64,000 nt of DNA, taken from assembly GCF_010994755.1 (NCBI RefSeq), contig NZ_WHSB02000002.1, positions 665,576-729,575 of the forward strand. The letters are read 5' to 3'. Below are positions 1 through 8,304 of the stretch, piece by piece. A program made the position numbers and the translations under genes. Within the stretch, counting starts at the first letter, position 1. Each line of letters starts with the position of its first letter. Source of the DNA: Shinella lacus (GTDB lineage: Bacteria > Pseudomonadota > Alphaproteobacteria > Rhizobiales > Rhizobiaceae). The notes under the pieces were generated by a model. The model did no database searches and had not been told where the DNA came from. It saw nothing but the letters and a program-made list of their open reading frames with translations.

Positions 1-432
1 GAAGTCGGGCGCCGCGAAGTGAAGCTTAACGTAACCTCACGCGCGATCGTTGACCCTTCCCGCATTGATGAACTGCGAAATATTACTTCGCCGAATTTCG
101 ATTTGGCAAAGCTGATCCGCCTATGTGAAGAGCTGAACTTGGCATTTGCGACCCAGAGTTATCTTTCAATGGCGATGCTCACTCGCGCAATCGTGGATCA
201 CGTTCCGCCCATATTCGGAAAGTCGACCTTTTCCGAGGTTGCCAATAACCATGGTGGCGCGACACTGAAACGTGAGCTCAAAAACCTCGACACAACGGCA
301 AGAAGCATTGCTGACCTACACCTCCATTCCCAAATCAGAAGAAAAGAAGTCCTGCCGACGATCACGCAAGTCGACTCCTCCAACTCGCTGGACCTACTCT
401 TGGCCGAGGTCATCGTCGCGCTTAGCGAGTGA
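1..432 (+). CDS. Unidentified cargo protein, C-terminal part (5' end outside window)
   Basis: The reading frame is open from the first base, so the 137 residues after the in-frame GTG at 19 are probably only the C-terminal domain of a longer protein. Visible features are a mostly helical domain with the segments SYLSMAMLTRAIVDHVPP, FSEVANNHGG and ADLHLHSQIRRKEVLPT. I recall this type of domain at the end of accessory proteins in bacterial genomic islands, but I cannot name a function. It lies at the far end of the integrated element, on the opposite strand to the integrase-ATPase genes, which fits cargo. Function unknown. Confidence 0.6.
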   Translation, partial: EVGRREVKLNVTSRAIVDPSRIDELRNITSPNFDLAKLIRLCEELNLAFATQSYLSMAMLTRAIVDHVPPIFGKSTFSEVANNHGGATLKRELKNLDTTARSIADLHLHSQIRRKEVLPTITQVDSSNSLDLLLAEVIVALSE

Positions 433-546
433 TGCCCCCTAGCATGTCCTCTATCTCGAGTGTGGAGGGGTGCAACCGCCACCAAGGGCGGGTGCGAACC
501 CCTTCGCACTCTCAGGGGGTATAAGGGGGTGTGTGAGCACCCCCAG

Positions 547-600
547 TCTGAAGGGGTCTGAAGGGGTCTGAAGGCAGTCTGTACCCTTAGTCTGAAGGCT
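547..600. repeat. Short 10-bp tandem direct repeats downstream of the ATPase gene
   Basis: TCTGAAGGGG occurs at 547-556 and 557-566, a near copy TCTGAAGGCA at 567-576, and another TCTGAAGG at 591-598. The last copy runs over the 3' end of the ATPase gene. The preceding 100 bases are G/C-rich and full of short inverted repeats. Iteron-like arrays next to a RepA-type ATPase can mark replication or nicking origins; that role is inference here, because only two copies are perfect. Confidence 0.45.
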
Positions 601-2173
601 GATCGTCGACCACGACAAGGTGCTTCGTCCGGCGTGACGGAGAGCCTTCTTCGACAATCCGTATGCTCCCGCCGTCAAGCAATCGTTGCTGAGCCGCGAC
701 CAACTCCTTCTTGGACAGTCCCTTGGCATCGGGATGAGCCGCAATCACCTTCACCGCATATGTCGCGGACGGTGACGGGCTGAGCCTCTGGCCTTGCTGG
801 AACAGCTTCGCGAGGGTTTCAACGAATACCCGCTCGGCACGCGCTGCTAGCAATGCGGATCCCGCAGCGGGCCGCCCGTCGTCAAGGACGAATATGCCGC
901 CCTGCCAACGCATGCGGATCTCGCCGCCCTTGCGCCCATAGTTGGCCTTCATTCCCTTCATCACGCGGGCATCGTCATCATCCTTGTCAGCCGTAAGGTA
1001 GAGCCGACTGCGCACGGAGTTGTTCCACGCGGTAGAGCCAGAGATGCCCGTTCCTGTCTGCATGCCAGCTACAGACGGGTGCGACAGTAGGAGGAAAGTG
1101 CAATCGAGCTCCATTGCGAGACCGCGCAACGTCGATATGAAGAACCGCACCTGATTGCGGTCGATCTCGTTACCGCCGAAGAGGTCTGCAGAGGTGTCCA
1201 GCACCACCAGAGAAGGCTGGAAATCGACGATCTCATCGACAAGCGCCTGCATCTTATCCGTAATTTGTATCCGGCCTTTGGCGTCCGCTCTGACAAGTTC
1301 GGCATCCTGGCCGGCGGCGGGTATGACGCGCATACCGCCGAGGGCGGCTAGGGTCGTCCCCTGTGCCACACAAATGTCATCCAGCCGTCTGTGCAGTTCG
1401 TCCCACTCATCTTCCGCGGCGAGTACCAGCGTGCGGCCGTATGCCGGCGAAAGGCCTAGCGTCTCAGTGCCCATGCAACCAGCGGCAGCAATCTGCAAAG
1501 CGACCAGTGATTTTCCTGTGCCGCCATCACCGGAGAGCAGCGTGACATTTCGAGCCGGAATAAGTTCATCAATATACCACTTGCGCGACGGAACTGACGC
1601 ATTCGCAAAATTAGCCGGGCTGATGACCGTGAAAAGGTTCTTCGCGCTAGGCGGCACGTTGTCATTCGCCGGGACGGGCGGGAAGAGCTCTCCGGCAAGC
1701 TTCGCCATGGACTCCTGCAACCGCGTGGCGGCAGTCTCAGGAGGACGAGCGCCTATATCGCGCGCGATGATGCCGGCGGCGATGGCGGCATCGGCATCTG
1801 GTCCGGCAATTTGCTCTACGTGGGGCTGGCCAACATCGCTGAAAAAAATAAGCATCGACGTTTCCGGCGAGCATCCGTCGATCTGATCTACGAGAATGCC
1901 GACGCGGTTTTCGACTTGCACATCTTCCGGCCATTCATCGGCCGGCAGCGACTCGAGATTTGCCGGGTCGGCATGCCCCCAGTCTGGCGAGCCGTCGGGA
2001 TGCGCTGGCGCCAGAACGACGTTGACGATGGCGTGGCCGTGGTCGACGAGGCGATCGTGCGTCCCGAATACCAGCGCCTCGCGACTGTCAGGGTCCGGTT
2101 TCTTGAGTAGGGGAGGCATTCCCCGAAGTTCTTCGATATTCGTTTCAAGCTGCTTTTGGTTCAATGCGGTCAT
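587..2173 (-). CDS. RepA/RecA-like hexameric AAA ATPase of mobile element
   Basis: The product is a 528-residue P-loop ATPase of the RepA-helicase/AAA_25 type found in plasmids, integrative elements and satellites. The Walker A motif GDGGTGKS lies near residues 215-222, the segment VLAAEDEWDE follows, and a hydrophobic Walker B strand LVVLD lies near 322-326. The N-terminal 200 residues look like an accessory domain and the last 70 like a small winged-helix tail. I chose the ATG at 2173 (MTALNQ): it overlaps the preceding gene by 29 bases and has GAGAGGG upstream, though 12 bases away. An ATG at 2185 or 2230 is possible. It probably supports replication or copy control of the element; that role is inferred from the family. 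Confidence 0.8.
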   Translation of the reverse strand: MTALNQKQLETNIEELRGMPPLLKKPDPDSREALVFGTHDRLVDHGHAIVNVVLAPAHPDGSPDWGHADPANLESLPADEWPEDVQVENRVGILVDQIDGCSPETSMLIFFSDVGQPHVEQIAGPDADAAIAAGIIARDIGARPPETAATRLQESMAKLAGELFPPVPANDNVPPSAKNLFTVISPANFANASVPSRKWYIDELIPARNVTLLSGDGGTGKSLVALQIAAAGCMGTETLGLSPAYGRTLVLAAEDEWDELHRRLDDICVAQGTTLAALGGMRVIPAAGQDAELVRADAKGRIQITDKMQALVDEIVDFQPSLVVLDTSADLFGGNEIDRNQVRFFISTLRGLAMELDCTFLLLSHPSVAGMQTGTGISGSTAWNNSVRSRLYLTADKDDDDARVMKGMKANYGRKGGEIRMRWQGGIFVLDDGRPAAGSALLAARAERVFVETLAKLFQQGQRLSPSPSATYAVKVIAAHPDAKGLSKKELVAAQQRLLDGGSIRIVEEGSPSRRTKHLVVVDDQPSD

Positions 2174-2399
2174 CTGGGGCGACATCCCTCTCGGCGATTG
2201 CGGCGAGTTCGTTGGCAATTTCGGGTGCAAAGGTCACGGCTGAACCGCCGGAGATTGATGGACCGAAAACGCGAAGGCCGGTTTTCGACTGCACTAGACG
2301 CAGACCGTATGCGCGAATTCCAGGTGCGATTTCAGCGTCAAAGCGCGCGAGGGTGTTCCCGCCGCCTGGAGGCGCGGGTCTGATAGATAGGATCTTCAT
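2145..2399 (-). CDS. Small hypothetical protein of the element (84 aa)
   Basis: This 84-residue protein lies between the AlpA-type regulator and the ATPase, 29 bases from the first and overlapping the second, so the three form one operon. AAGGACC sits 6 bases before the ATG. The sequence has a beta-like N-terminal half and an acidic helical end (EIANELAAIAERD). I see no known motif and do not recognise a family. Similar short genes are common beside element-borne ATPases, but function is unknown. Confidence 0.6.
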   Translation of the reverse strand: MKILSIRPAPPGGGNTLARFDAEIAPGIRAYGLRLVQSKTGLRVFGPSISGGSAVTFAPEIANELAAIAERDVAPDDRIEPKAA

Positions 2400-2428
2400 G
2401 ATGGTCCTTGGTTAGGCGGCTATGAGGG

Positions 2429-2638
2429 TCATGCTGCAGCCCTCGCCGAAATCTTTGCTTGGATCCAGTCTGTCACTTCTGACCGGACGAACGCCACGCG
2501 CCTGTCACCAAGATCGACCGCAATAGGAAAGCGGCCTTCGAATCGGTAGCGATTAAGCATGCTGCGGGACATGCTCGTCAGACGGCATGCGTCGTTCAAG
2601 CTGATAAGCATAGGCACATTGTCGTTTGCAGGCGTCAT
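2429..2638 (-). CDS. AlpA-family excisionase-like DNA-binding regulator
   Basis: The product is a 69-residue winged-helix protein of the AlpA/MerR-like type. It begins MTPANDNVPM and has the typical LNDACRLTSMSRSMLNRYRF helix-turn-helix and a basic strand that ends in the WIQAKI helix. AlpA proteins of P4-like elements activate the integrase or act as excisionase. The ATG at 2638 has AGAGGAG at good spacing, so longer upstream starts are rejected. The gene leads the alpA-orf84-ATPase operon and is expressed from the promoter at 2858-2886. Confidence 0.85.
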   Translation of the reverse strand: MTPANDNVPMLISLNDACRLTSMSRSMLNRYRFEGRFPIAVDLGDRRVAFVRSEVTDWIQAKISARAAA

Positions 2639-2857
2639 GGTGCTCCTCTGCCGAACACGGAACATCGTTCCCGAGTCGGTCCAATAGCGTGAATAGAGAA
2701 GGATCTGGTACCGACCGACTGGCCGGGTTGAGTTGCGACACGCCATTGTGGCGCGGCCCGTTAGGACCTGATCTGACGCGGTAGGGCTTACGTCGCCAGC
2801 CTACCTCGGCGGGAACCACCCCGCACTGAGCGCGCACCAAGACGCGCCCATCGTCAA

Positions 2858-2886
2858 CGTATAGTTGAATTTGACAATTTAGTCAA
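2858..2886 (-). promoter_or_regulatory. Promoter and overlapping operator of the alpA operon
   Basis: On the minus strand a -35 TTGACT (2881-2886) and a -10 TATACG (2858-2863) are exactly 17 bases apart. The inverted repeat TTGAC-N6-GTCAA (2871-2886) covers the -35 box and the start of the spacer, a common arrangement for repressor control. This AT-rich patch lies just downstream of the integrase stop codon. It implies a leader of about 210 bases before the regulator start. The repressor is unknown. Confidence 0.6.
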
Positions 2887-2895
2887 GATGGTCAG

Positions 2896-4068
2896 CTAAA
2901 TATAGTCCGCCCATTGCTGCATTAGCGCCCTCCTCCGCTCAAGGGCATCGGATCGCGCATAGGATCTCTCCACCGCGTCGCCAACGGCATGAGCCAGTGC
3001 TGCCTCTGCGATCTCGCGGGGTGTATGCGCGACCTCGGTTGCCCAATCACGAAAAGATGATCGGAAGCCATGGACGGTTGCCCCCTCTCCTCCCGCCGAC
3101 TTCAGCGCCTTACCGAGAGTCATATCTGACAGAGGTTTCTTGTCTCGGACGCTTGGGAAGACGAGCTCGTTGACGGATTGCGCCGCCATCGTCTTCAGCA
3201 ACGCTACAGCTTTATCCGAGAGCGGCACTCGGTGAGGCTTTCCGGGTTTGGTCCGTGCCGCTGGAATCGACCAGATCTTCTTCTGCAGGTCGATCTCAGA
3301 CCAAAGTGCGCCTCTCACCTCACCGCTTCTAACAGCAGTCAGAATGGCAAACTCGAGTGCCCTCGCCCCAACGCCTGCCACATTGGTCAACTTCTTCATA
3401 AAGCCCGGCACTTCCTCATGGGGCATAGAGGCGTGGTGCCCTTTGCTAGTGAGCGCATCAGGTTTGTGCAGAACGTGCTCGAGGTTGCCCCTCCAGGCGG
3501 CCGGGTTCTCACCGCTGCGATGCCCCTCCACCTTCGCGGAATCGAGAACTCGCTCTATCGCTTCGCGCAACTTCTCAGCGGTTTCCTGCTTCGAACCCCA
3601 CAATGGTCGGATTGCGGCAAGCACATGGTCGATGGCAACGTCTGCAATCGGTTTGTCGCGGAGACTGGCGGCATGATTTTCGATCATGTTGCGCCAGCGT
3701 GCTTCAGTCTTGGCACCACGCCAACGCCCCACCCGTACAGCTTCATCGATGTAAAAGTCGGCGTAATTCCCAAAGGTCATTACGTCGCGCGGAGGGGCAT
3801 TCTCGGCCTTTCGCTGTTCGATAGGGTCTACGCCATCGCGAACGAGCTGCCGAGCCTCGGCCGCTCTATCCCGTGCCTTGGCCAAGGACGTATCGGGATA
3901 AACACCAAGGCCCATCTGCCGCCGCTTGCCGCGGAAGGTGAAATCGAGGATCCAATAACGCGAAGCGCCCTTGGCGACGAGCCACAGTCCGCCACCATCG
4001 CGTAGCTTCGCCGCCTTGCTTGCGGCGATCGCCTTCACCGTCAGCACATTTCGAGTATGGCTCCCCAT
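2896..4068 (-). CDS. Tyrosine-type site-specific integrase (P4-like)
   Basis: A 390-residue integrase with an N-terminal DUF4102-type arm-binding domain (DGGGLWL, GKRRQMGLGVYP) and a C-terminal phage integrase domain. The catalytic set is complete: Arg in TAVRSGEV (about 247), HxxR in HGFRSSFRDW (about 333-336), His in ALAHAVGD (about 360) and Tyr in VERSYARSD (about 370). The ATG at 4068 has GGGAAGGA before it, better than the TTG at 4083. It should integrate and, with an excisionase, excise the element. It sits at the element edge, next to a possible attachment core. Confidence 0.95.
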   Translation of the reverse strand: MGSHTRNVLTVKAIAASKAAKLRDGGGLWLVAKGASRYWILDFTFRGKRRQMGLGVYPDTSLAKARDRAAEARQLVRDGVDPIEQRKAENAPPRDVMTFGNYADFYIDEAVRVGRWRGAKTEARWRNMIENHAASLRDKPIADVAIDHVLAAIRPLWGSKQETAEKLREAIERVLDSAKVEGHRSGENPAAWRGNLEHVLHKPDALTSKGHHASMPHEEVPGFMKKLTNVAGVGARALEFAILTAVRSGEVRGALWSEIDLQKKIWSIPAARTKPGKPHRVPLSDKAVALLKTMAAQSVNELVFPSVRDKKPLSDMTLGKALKSAGGEGATVHGFRSSFRDWATEVAHTPREIAEAALAHAVGDAVERSYARSDALERRRALMQQWADYI

Positions 4069-4113
4069 TTTCCTTCCCCGCAACTTTCCCCGCTTTTGGG
4101 GGTGTTGCTAGTT

Positions 4114-4186
4114 GTAGACGGTATGGTCACAATGGGCAAGGAGGACGCTGAATATTGGTAATTCAGCGGGTTGCGGGTAGACGGTA
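4114..4186. other. Candidate attachment site (attR) of the element
   Basis: A perfect 8-bp inverted repeat CGCTGAAT / ATTCAGCG flanks a 7-base spacer (4146-4168), the geometry of a tyrosine-recombinase core with a 7-base overlap. Ten-base direct repeats GTAGACGGTA at 4114-4123 and 4177-4186, 63 bases apart, flank it and could be arm sites. The location between the integrase start and the first core gene fits. No tRNA gene is present here, and the partner site is outside the window, so this is a hypothesis. Confidence 0.35.
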
Positions 4187-4290
4187 AAGTTGAAAGGGTC
4201 GCTATCCAATTTCCGGCCCGGGGAGCCAGATTTTGAGGGGCTGTGCTGAAAAGCGCGGCCCTTCTGCTTTTCCGGCATAGACGCAGTTAA

Positions 4291-4318
4291 GGAGCCATCC
4301 TTCCGCAGGATTGGCTCC
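4291..4318 (-). terminator. Terminator-like hairpin after the 63-aa gene
   Basis: GGAGCCATCCT and AGGATTGGCTCC form an 11-bp stem with one bulge and a 5-base loop. On the minus strand it ends the transcript of the 4345-4536 gene. The following T tract is weak (TTAAC), so termination may be inefficient. Confidence 0.45.
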
Positions 4319-4344
4319 CCGTCAATGATCACGTGCTGCTTTCG

Positions 4345-4536
4345 CTATCGCACGTTCGTCGGCTGGCGCTTGATGTTCATCTGGAGTTCGTGGCGGCTGG
4401 CGAAGCGGCCGAAGAGCAGGAGAAGCTTGCGTTCCTCCGCCTTGTCCAATCCGTTCTTGCGGCAATGTTCGATTACATCGAGCACATTGCGGGTCTGGCG
4501 GGGGCTGAACTGGCGATTGTCGATGTGGTGCGTCAT
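4345..4536 (-). CDS. Small conserved hypothetical protein (63 aa)
   Basis: A 63-residue charged helical protein (MTHHIDNRQFSPRQTRNVLD, then KAEERKLLLLFGRF and a basic C-terminus). AGGAG lies 7 bases before the ATG at 4536, which supports it as real. Similar short basic proteins occur widely in rhizobial genomes but I know no function. It is the first gene outside the integrated element on the right side. A longer overlapping frame from 4558 lacks a ribosome site and is rejected. Confidence 0.6.
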   Translation of the reverse strand: MTHHIDNRQFSPRQTRNVLDVIEHCRKNGLDKAEERKLLLLFGRFASRHELQMNIKRQPTNVR

Positions 4537-4611
4537 GGCGGGCTCCTCGCTTCGGCATTCGGGCAGAGGAGGAATGCGCCGGGCGGCTTATTGTTCCCGG
4601 CGCTTTGATTT

Positions 4612-4821
4612 TCAGGCCACCATTCCGGCACCCGCCTGGCCGGCACTGCGGGCGAGGCTGTAGTCGCGATCGGGGGTGGCGCGGTGGAAGGTCTGGCTGC
4701 GGTCGCGCGGCCGCATAGCGGCGTCGCCGAGCGGCGTTCCGATTACCCCGTCGGCATAGGTGCCGGTCGCGATATCGTCGTCATGATCGACCGGGCTCGC
4801 CGGAAAAAGTCTGAAAAGCAT
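4612..4821 (-). CDS. Small hypothetical protein (69 aa)
   Basis: This 69-residue protein begins MLFRLFPASPVDHDDD and has no recognisable domain. The case for it is its ribosome site: GGAGG lies 7 bases before the ATG at 4821. The C-terminal half is Arg/Ala/Gly-rich. It is 75 bases upstream of the 63-residue gene on the same strand and may be cotranscribed with it. An overlapping plus-strand frame has no comparable start signal. Confidence 0.5.
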   Translation of the reverse strand: MLFRLFPASPVDHDDDIATGTYADGVIGTPLGDAAMRPRDRSQTFHRATPDRDYSLARSAGQAGAGMVA

Positions 4822-5047
4822 CCTGATACCTCCAATTTTCCTTCAAACGAACGGGCGCGGTTTCCGTTCCCGCCGATTGCCGGATAGACGCAAAATTAAC
4901 CATGTTTCCTAACAGCTCGTTAAAGCCTCGCGCTTTTCCGGGCGACCTTGCGCATCTTTGTGATCCGACCTGTCACGATTCACGTCTTGGCGTTCAGGAA
5001 CATTGACGCTAGCTTACCCTTACGTCGGGTTGGCAGAGGGGCAATCG

Positions 5048-6313
5048 ATGACGAATGATTTGATTTCAGAACAGACATTTTCAGATCGAGACATTTTGAC
5101 GGCGGCCAATTTCGCCACGCGCGCGAAAGGACTGCCGTTCCGCGCGCAGATGGTGTTGCGCAGCCTGCTCGGCCTGGAAACCGGGGCGCTCGCCATAACG
5201 GTGCCAAGCGGCCAGACATTCGTGATCCGCGGCAAGACGCCCGGCCCGAACGCGGTCGTGAAGCTCAACAACTGGAACCTTGCCTATCGCGCCGTCAGCG
5301 GCGGCACGATCGGCGTTGCCGAAAGCTACATGGATGGTGACTGGGAAAGCCCGGACGCCGGCATGTTCCTCGAACTCGTGCTGGTCAATACCAACATCGT
5401 TCGCAACTACACGAACGGCCCGCGCGGCCTGCTGCTGCTCGTCGAAAAATTCCGCCACTGGCTGAACGCCAACACCCGCCGCGGCTCGCAGCGCAACATT
5501 TCCGCGCATTACGACCTCGGCAACGAGTTCTATTCCCAGTGGCTCGACCCGACGATGACTTATTCCTCCGCGCTCTATTCGCGCGGCGCAAACGACCTCA
5601 CCTCCGCCCAGGTCGCGAAATACCGCGCCCTTGCGGAGGCGACCGGCATCGGCCCGAACGACCATGTGCTGGAGATCGGCTGCGGCTGGGGTGGCTTTGC
5701 CGAGTTTGCGGCCAGCGAGATCGGCTGCAAGGTCACGGGCCTGACGATCAGCCGCGAGCAGCTTGCCTTTGCGCGCGAGCGCATGGCGAAAGCCGGCCTT
5801 ACCGACCGCGTCGAGCTGAAATTCCAGGATTACCGCGACGAGACCGGCACCTATGACCGCATCGTCTCGATCGAAATGTTCGAGGCGGTCGGTGAAAAAT
5901 ACTGGCCTGCCTATTTTTCCAAGCTGAACGAATGCCTGAAGCCCGGCGGGCGCGCCGGCCTGCAGATCATCACCATCCTGCAGGAAGCCTATGAAGAATA
6001 CCGGTCGAACCCGGATTTCATCCAGAAATACGTCTTCCCCGGCGGCATGCTGCCGACCCGCGAGCACCTGGCATCGCTCGGCCGGCAGTTCGGGCTGTCG
6101 ACGGCCTCCGACATCGGCTTCGGCCATGACTATGCCCGCACGCTCGCCGAATGGCGCCACCGCTTCTGGGCCGCCTGGGAGCGCATCGTGCCGCTCGGCT
6201 TCGACGAGCGCTTCCGCAAACTCTGGGAATTCTACTTCTACTATTGCGAAGCGGGTTTTCGAGCGCGAAACATCGACGTGCGGCAGGTGGTTTATACGCG
6301 TCCGCTCGGCTGA
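5048..6313 (+). CDS. cfa: Cyclopropane-fatty-acyl-phospholipid synthase
   Basis: This 421-residue enzyme transfers a methylene group from S-adenosylmethionine to unsaturated acyl chains of membrane phospholipids. The N-terminal part carries lipid-binding features. The motif SAHYDLGNEFY, the SAM-binding loop VLEIGCGWGGFAEFA, SIEMFEAVGEKYW and the PGGRAGLQ-ITI segment are typical of the CFA synthase family. I chose the ATG at 5048 because AGAGGGG precedes it; a TTG at 5003 extends the frame but lacks support. It stands alone, with a near-consensus CtrA-like half-site pair about 125 bases upstream (4909-4923). Confidence 0.93.
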   Translation: MTNDLISEQTFSDRDILTAANFATRAKGLPFRAQMVLRSLLGLETGALAITVPSGQTFVIRGKTPGPNAVVKLNNWNLAYRAVSGGTIGVAESYMDGDWESPDAGMFLELVLVNTNIVRNYTNGPRGLLLLVEKFRHWLNANTRRGSQRNISAHYDLGNEFYSQWLDPTMTYSSALYSRGANDLTSAQVAKYRALAEATGIGPNDHVLEIGCGWGGFAEFAASEIGCKVTGLTISREQLAFARERMAKAGLTDRVELKFQDYRDETGTYDRIVSIEMFEAVGEKYWPAYFSKLNECLKPGGRAGLQIITILQEAYEEYRSNPDFIQKYVFPGGMLPTREHLASLGRQFGLSTASDIGFGHDYARTLAEWRHRFWAAWERIVPLGFDERFRKLWEFYFYYCEAGFRARNIDVRQVVYTRPLG

Positions 6314-6439
6314 CCCGCGCAGGTTAAAAAAAATCCCTCTGGAAGCTCGTTCTCGGGGAACACGATTTCTTGCAAAGCGCCGCTTGGCGGCCGAAAAGAC
6401 GTTTCCTGATCTAGGTTTATAACGCGAGGCTCGGCTCCC

Positions 6440-7480
6440 ATGGCAATTCTTCCGTCCGTTCTGGATGCAATCGGCAATACGCCGCTGATCCGGCTCAAGG
6501 GGGCTTCCGACGCGACGGGCTGCGAGATCCTCGGCAAGGCGGAGTTCCTGAACCCCGGCCAGTCGGTCAAGGACCGCGCGGCACTCTATATCATCCGTGC
6601 CGCGGAACGCTCCGGGGCGCTGCGTCCTGGCGGCGTCATCGTCGAAGGCACGGCCGGCAATACCGGCATCGGGCTGGCGCTCGTCGCGCAGGCGCTCGGC
6701 TACCGCACCGTCATCGTCATTCCGGAAACCCAGAGCCAGGAAAAGAAGGACGCGCTGCGCCTGCTCGGCGCCGAGCTCGTCGAGGTCCCGGCCGTTCCCT
6801 ACAAGAACCCGAACAACTACGTAAAACTCTCCGGCCGCCTCGCCGAGCAGCTTGCGAAAACCGAGCCGAACGGCGCGATCTGGGCCAACCAGTTCGACAA
6901 TGTCGCCAACCGTGACGCCCATGTCGAGACGACGGCGCCGGAAATCTGGCGCGACACGGACGGCAAGGTGGACGGCTTCGTCTCGGCCGTCGGCTCCGGC
7001 GGAACACTGGCCGGGGTTGCCGCAGGCCTTCGGGCGAAAAACCCGAACATCAAGATCGCGCTTGCCGATCCAGATGGTGCGGCACTCTACAACTATTATG
7101 CGCATGGCGAACTGAAGGCCGCCGGCAGCTCGATCACCGAAGGCATCGGCCAGGGCCGCATCACGGCGAACCTCGAAGGGTTCACGCCGGATTATTCCTA
7201 CAATATTCCCGATTCCGAGGCGGTTCCGCTTGTTTTCGACCTGATCGAGAACGAAGGCATCGCGCTTGGCGGCTCCTCCGGCATCAACATTGCGGGCGCG
7301 ATCCGGCTGGCCAGAGACCTCGGCCCGGGCCACACGATCGTGACGATCCTCTGCGACTATGGTAACCGCTATCAGTCCAAACTCTTCAACGCGGACTTCC
7401 TCGATTCGAAGGGCCTGCCCGTTCCGGCATGGCTGACGGCGAAATCGGGGATCAAGGTCCCCTATCAGCCGGTCGAATAG
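6440..7480 (+). CDS. cysK: Cysteine synthase A (O-acetylserine sulfhydrylase)
   Basis: A 346-residue PLP-dependent beta-replacement enzyme that makes cysteine from O-acetylserine and sulfide. The PLP lysine is in NPGQSVKDRAA, the substrate loop is EGTAGNTGIGLA, and the phosphate-binding loop is VGSGGTLAG. The protein is about 30 residues longer at the C-terminus than the E. coli enzyme, as in other rhizobial forms. It starts a same-strand run with an Ala-tRNA editing protein (5 bases on), a sulfurtransferase and an acetyltransferase, which suggests a cysteine/sulfur theme. Confidence 0.92.
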   Translation: MAILPSVLDAIGNTPLIRLKGASDATGCEILGKAEFLNPGQSVKDRAALYIIRAAERSGALRPGGVIVEGTAGNTGIGLALVAQALGYRTVIVIPETQSQEKKDALRLLGAELVEVPAVPYKNPNNYVKLSGRLAEQLAKTEPNGAIWANQFDNVANRDAHVETTAPEIWRDTDGKVDGFVSAVGSGGTLAGVAAGLRAKNPNIKIALADPDGAALYNYYAHGELKAAGSSITEGIGQGRITANLEGFTPDYSYNIPDSEAVPLVFDLIENEGIALGGSSGINIAGAIRLARDLGPGHTIVTILCDYGNRYQSKLFNADFLDSKGLPVPAWLTAKSGIKVPYQPVE

Positions 7481-7485
7481 GTCTC

Positions 7486-8229
7486 ATGTCCCTGCCAACC
7501 ACTGCCCTCTTTCGCGACGATTTTTATCTTTCGACAAACGAGGCGGTGGTGACGGCGGTGCACGAGGATGGCGGCATCGAGCTCGACCAGACCTGTTTCT
7601 ACGCGACATCCGGCGGCCAGCCGGGCGATACCGGCTTTCTGGAGCGCACCGACGGTTCCCGCATCGCGCTCGGTCCGGCCGTCAATGGTGGCACGAAAGA
7701 GATCATCATCCACCGCCCGCTGAAGGGCGAAACGTCGCCGATCGTCGGCGAGACGGTGGTCGCCCATATCGACTGGGCGCGCCGCTACAAGCTGATGCGC
7801 ATGCACACGGCCTGCCACCTGCTCTCCGTCGTCTGCCCCTACCCCATCACCGGCGCGGCCGTTGGCGAGGACGACAGCCGGGTCGATTTTGACATGAGCG
7901 AGACGATCGACAAGGATGAGGTGACGGCGCGGCTGATGAAGCTCGTTGAAGAAAACCATCCGATCTTCGTGCAATGGATCACCGATGAGGAACTCGCTGC
8001 CAATCCCGGCATTGTGAGGTCGAAGAACGTGCGCCCGCCGATGGGCCTTGGCCGCGTCAGCCTCGTCTGCATCGGTGAAAACTCTTCGGTCGACAGCCAG
8101 CCCTGCGGCGGCACGCATGTCTCGGAGACGCAGGAAGTGGGTGCCATCCACATCGGCAAGATCGAGAAGAAGGGCAAGGAGAACCGCCGGTTCCGCATCC
8201 GCTTCGGTGCGCCCGGTTCCGAGGCGTAG
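7486..8229 (+). CDS. Alanyl-tRNA editing protein (AlaX-type)
   Basis: The 247-residue protein matches the free-standing editing domain of alanyl-tRNA synthetase. It hydrolyses mischarged Ser- or Gly-tRNA(Ala). The metal-binding motifs are visible: HTACH in the MRMHTACHLL segment, and CGGTH in PCGGTHVSE. The ATG at 7486 begins 5 bases after the cysK stop, so the two are probably cotranscribed. The link between editing and cysteine synthesis is an observation from gene order, and the reason for it is unknown. Confidence 0.9.
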   Translation: MSLPTTALFRDDFYLSTNEAVVTAVHEDGGIELDQTCFYATSGGQPGDTGFLERTDGSRIALGPAVNGGTKEIIIHRPLKGETSPIVGETVVAHIDWARRYKLMRMHTACHLLSVVCPYPITGAAVGEDDSRVDFDMSETIDKDEVTARLMKLVEENHPIFVQWITDEELAANPGIVRSKNVRPPMGLGRVSLVCIGENSSVDSQPCGGTHVSETQEVGAIHIGKIEKKGKENRRFRIRFGAPGSEA

Positions 8230-8304
8230 CGCTTTCTGGTTTACGCAGTTCCGGACGCAAGACCGCGTTCCGCATTTTTGCCGGAATTGCCTGAGGAGTA
8301 AAAA

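Noticed and set aside
4069..4345. tRNA or tmRNA gene as integration target
   Set aside because: I found no T-arm GGTTCGA-type sequence or acceptor stem in this gap on either strand.
4909..4923. CtrA site (CTAA-N7-TTAA) upstream of cfa
   Set aside because: It matches 7 of 8 fixed bases, but a single such site is expected by chance in a window this size; no second site is close.
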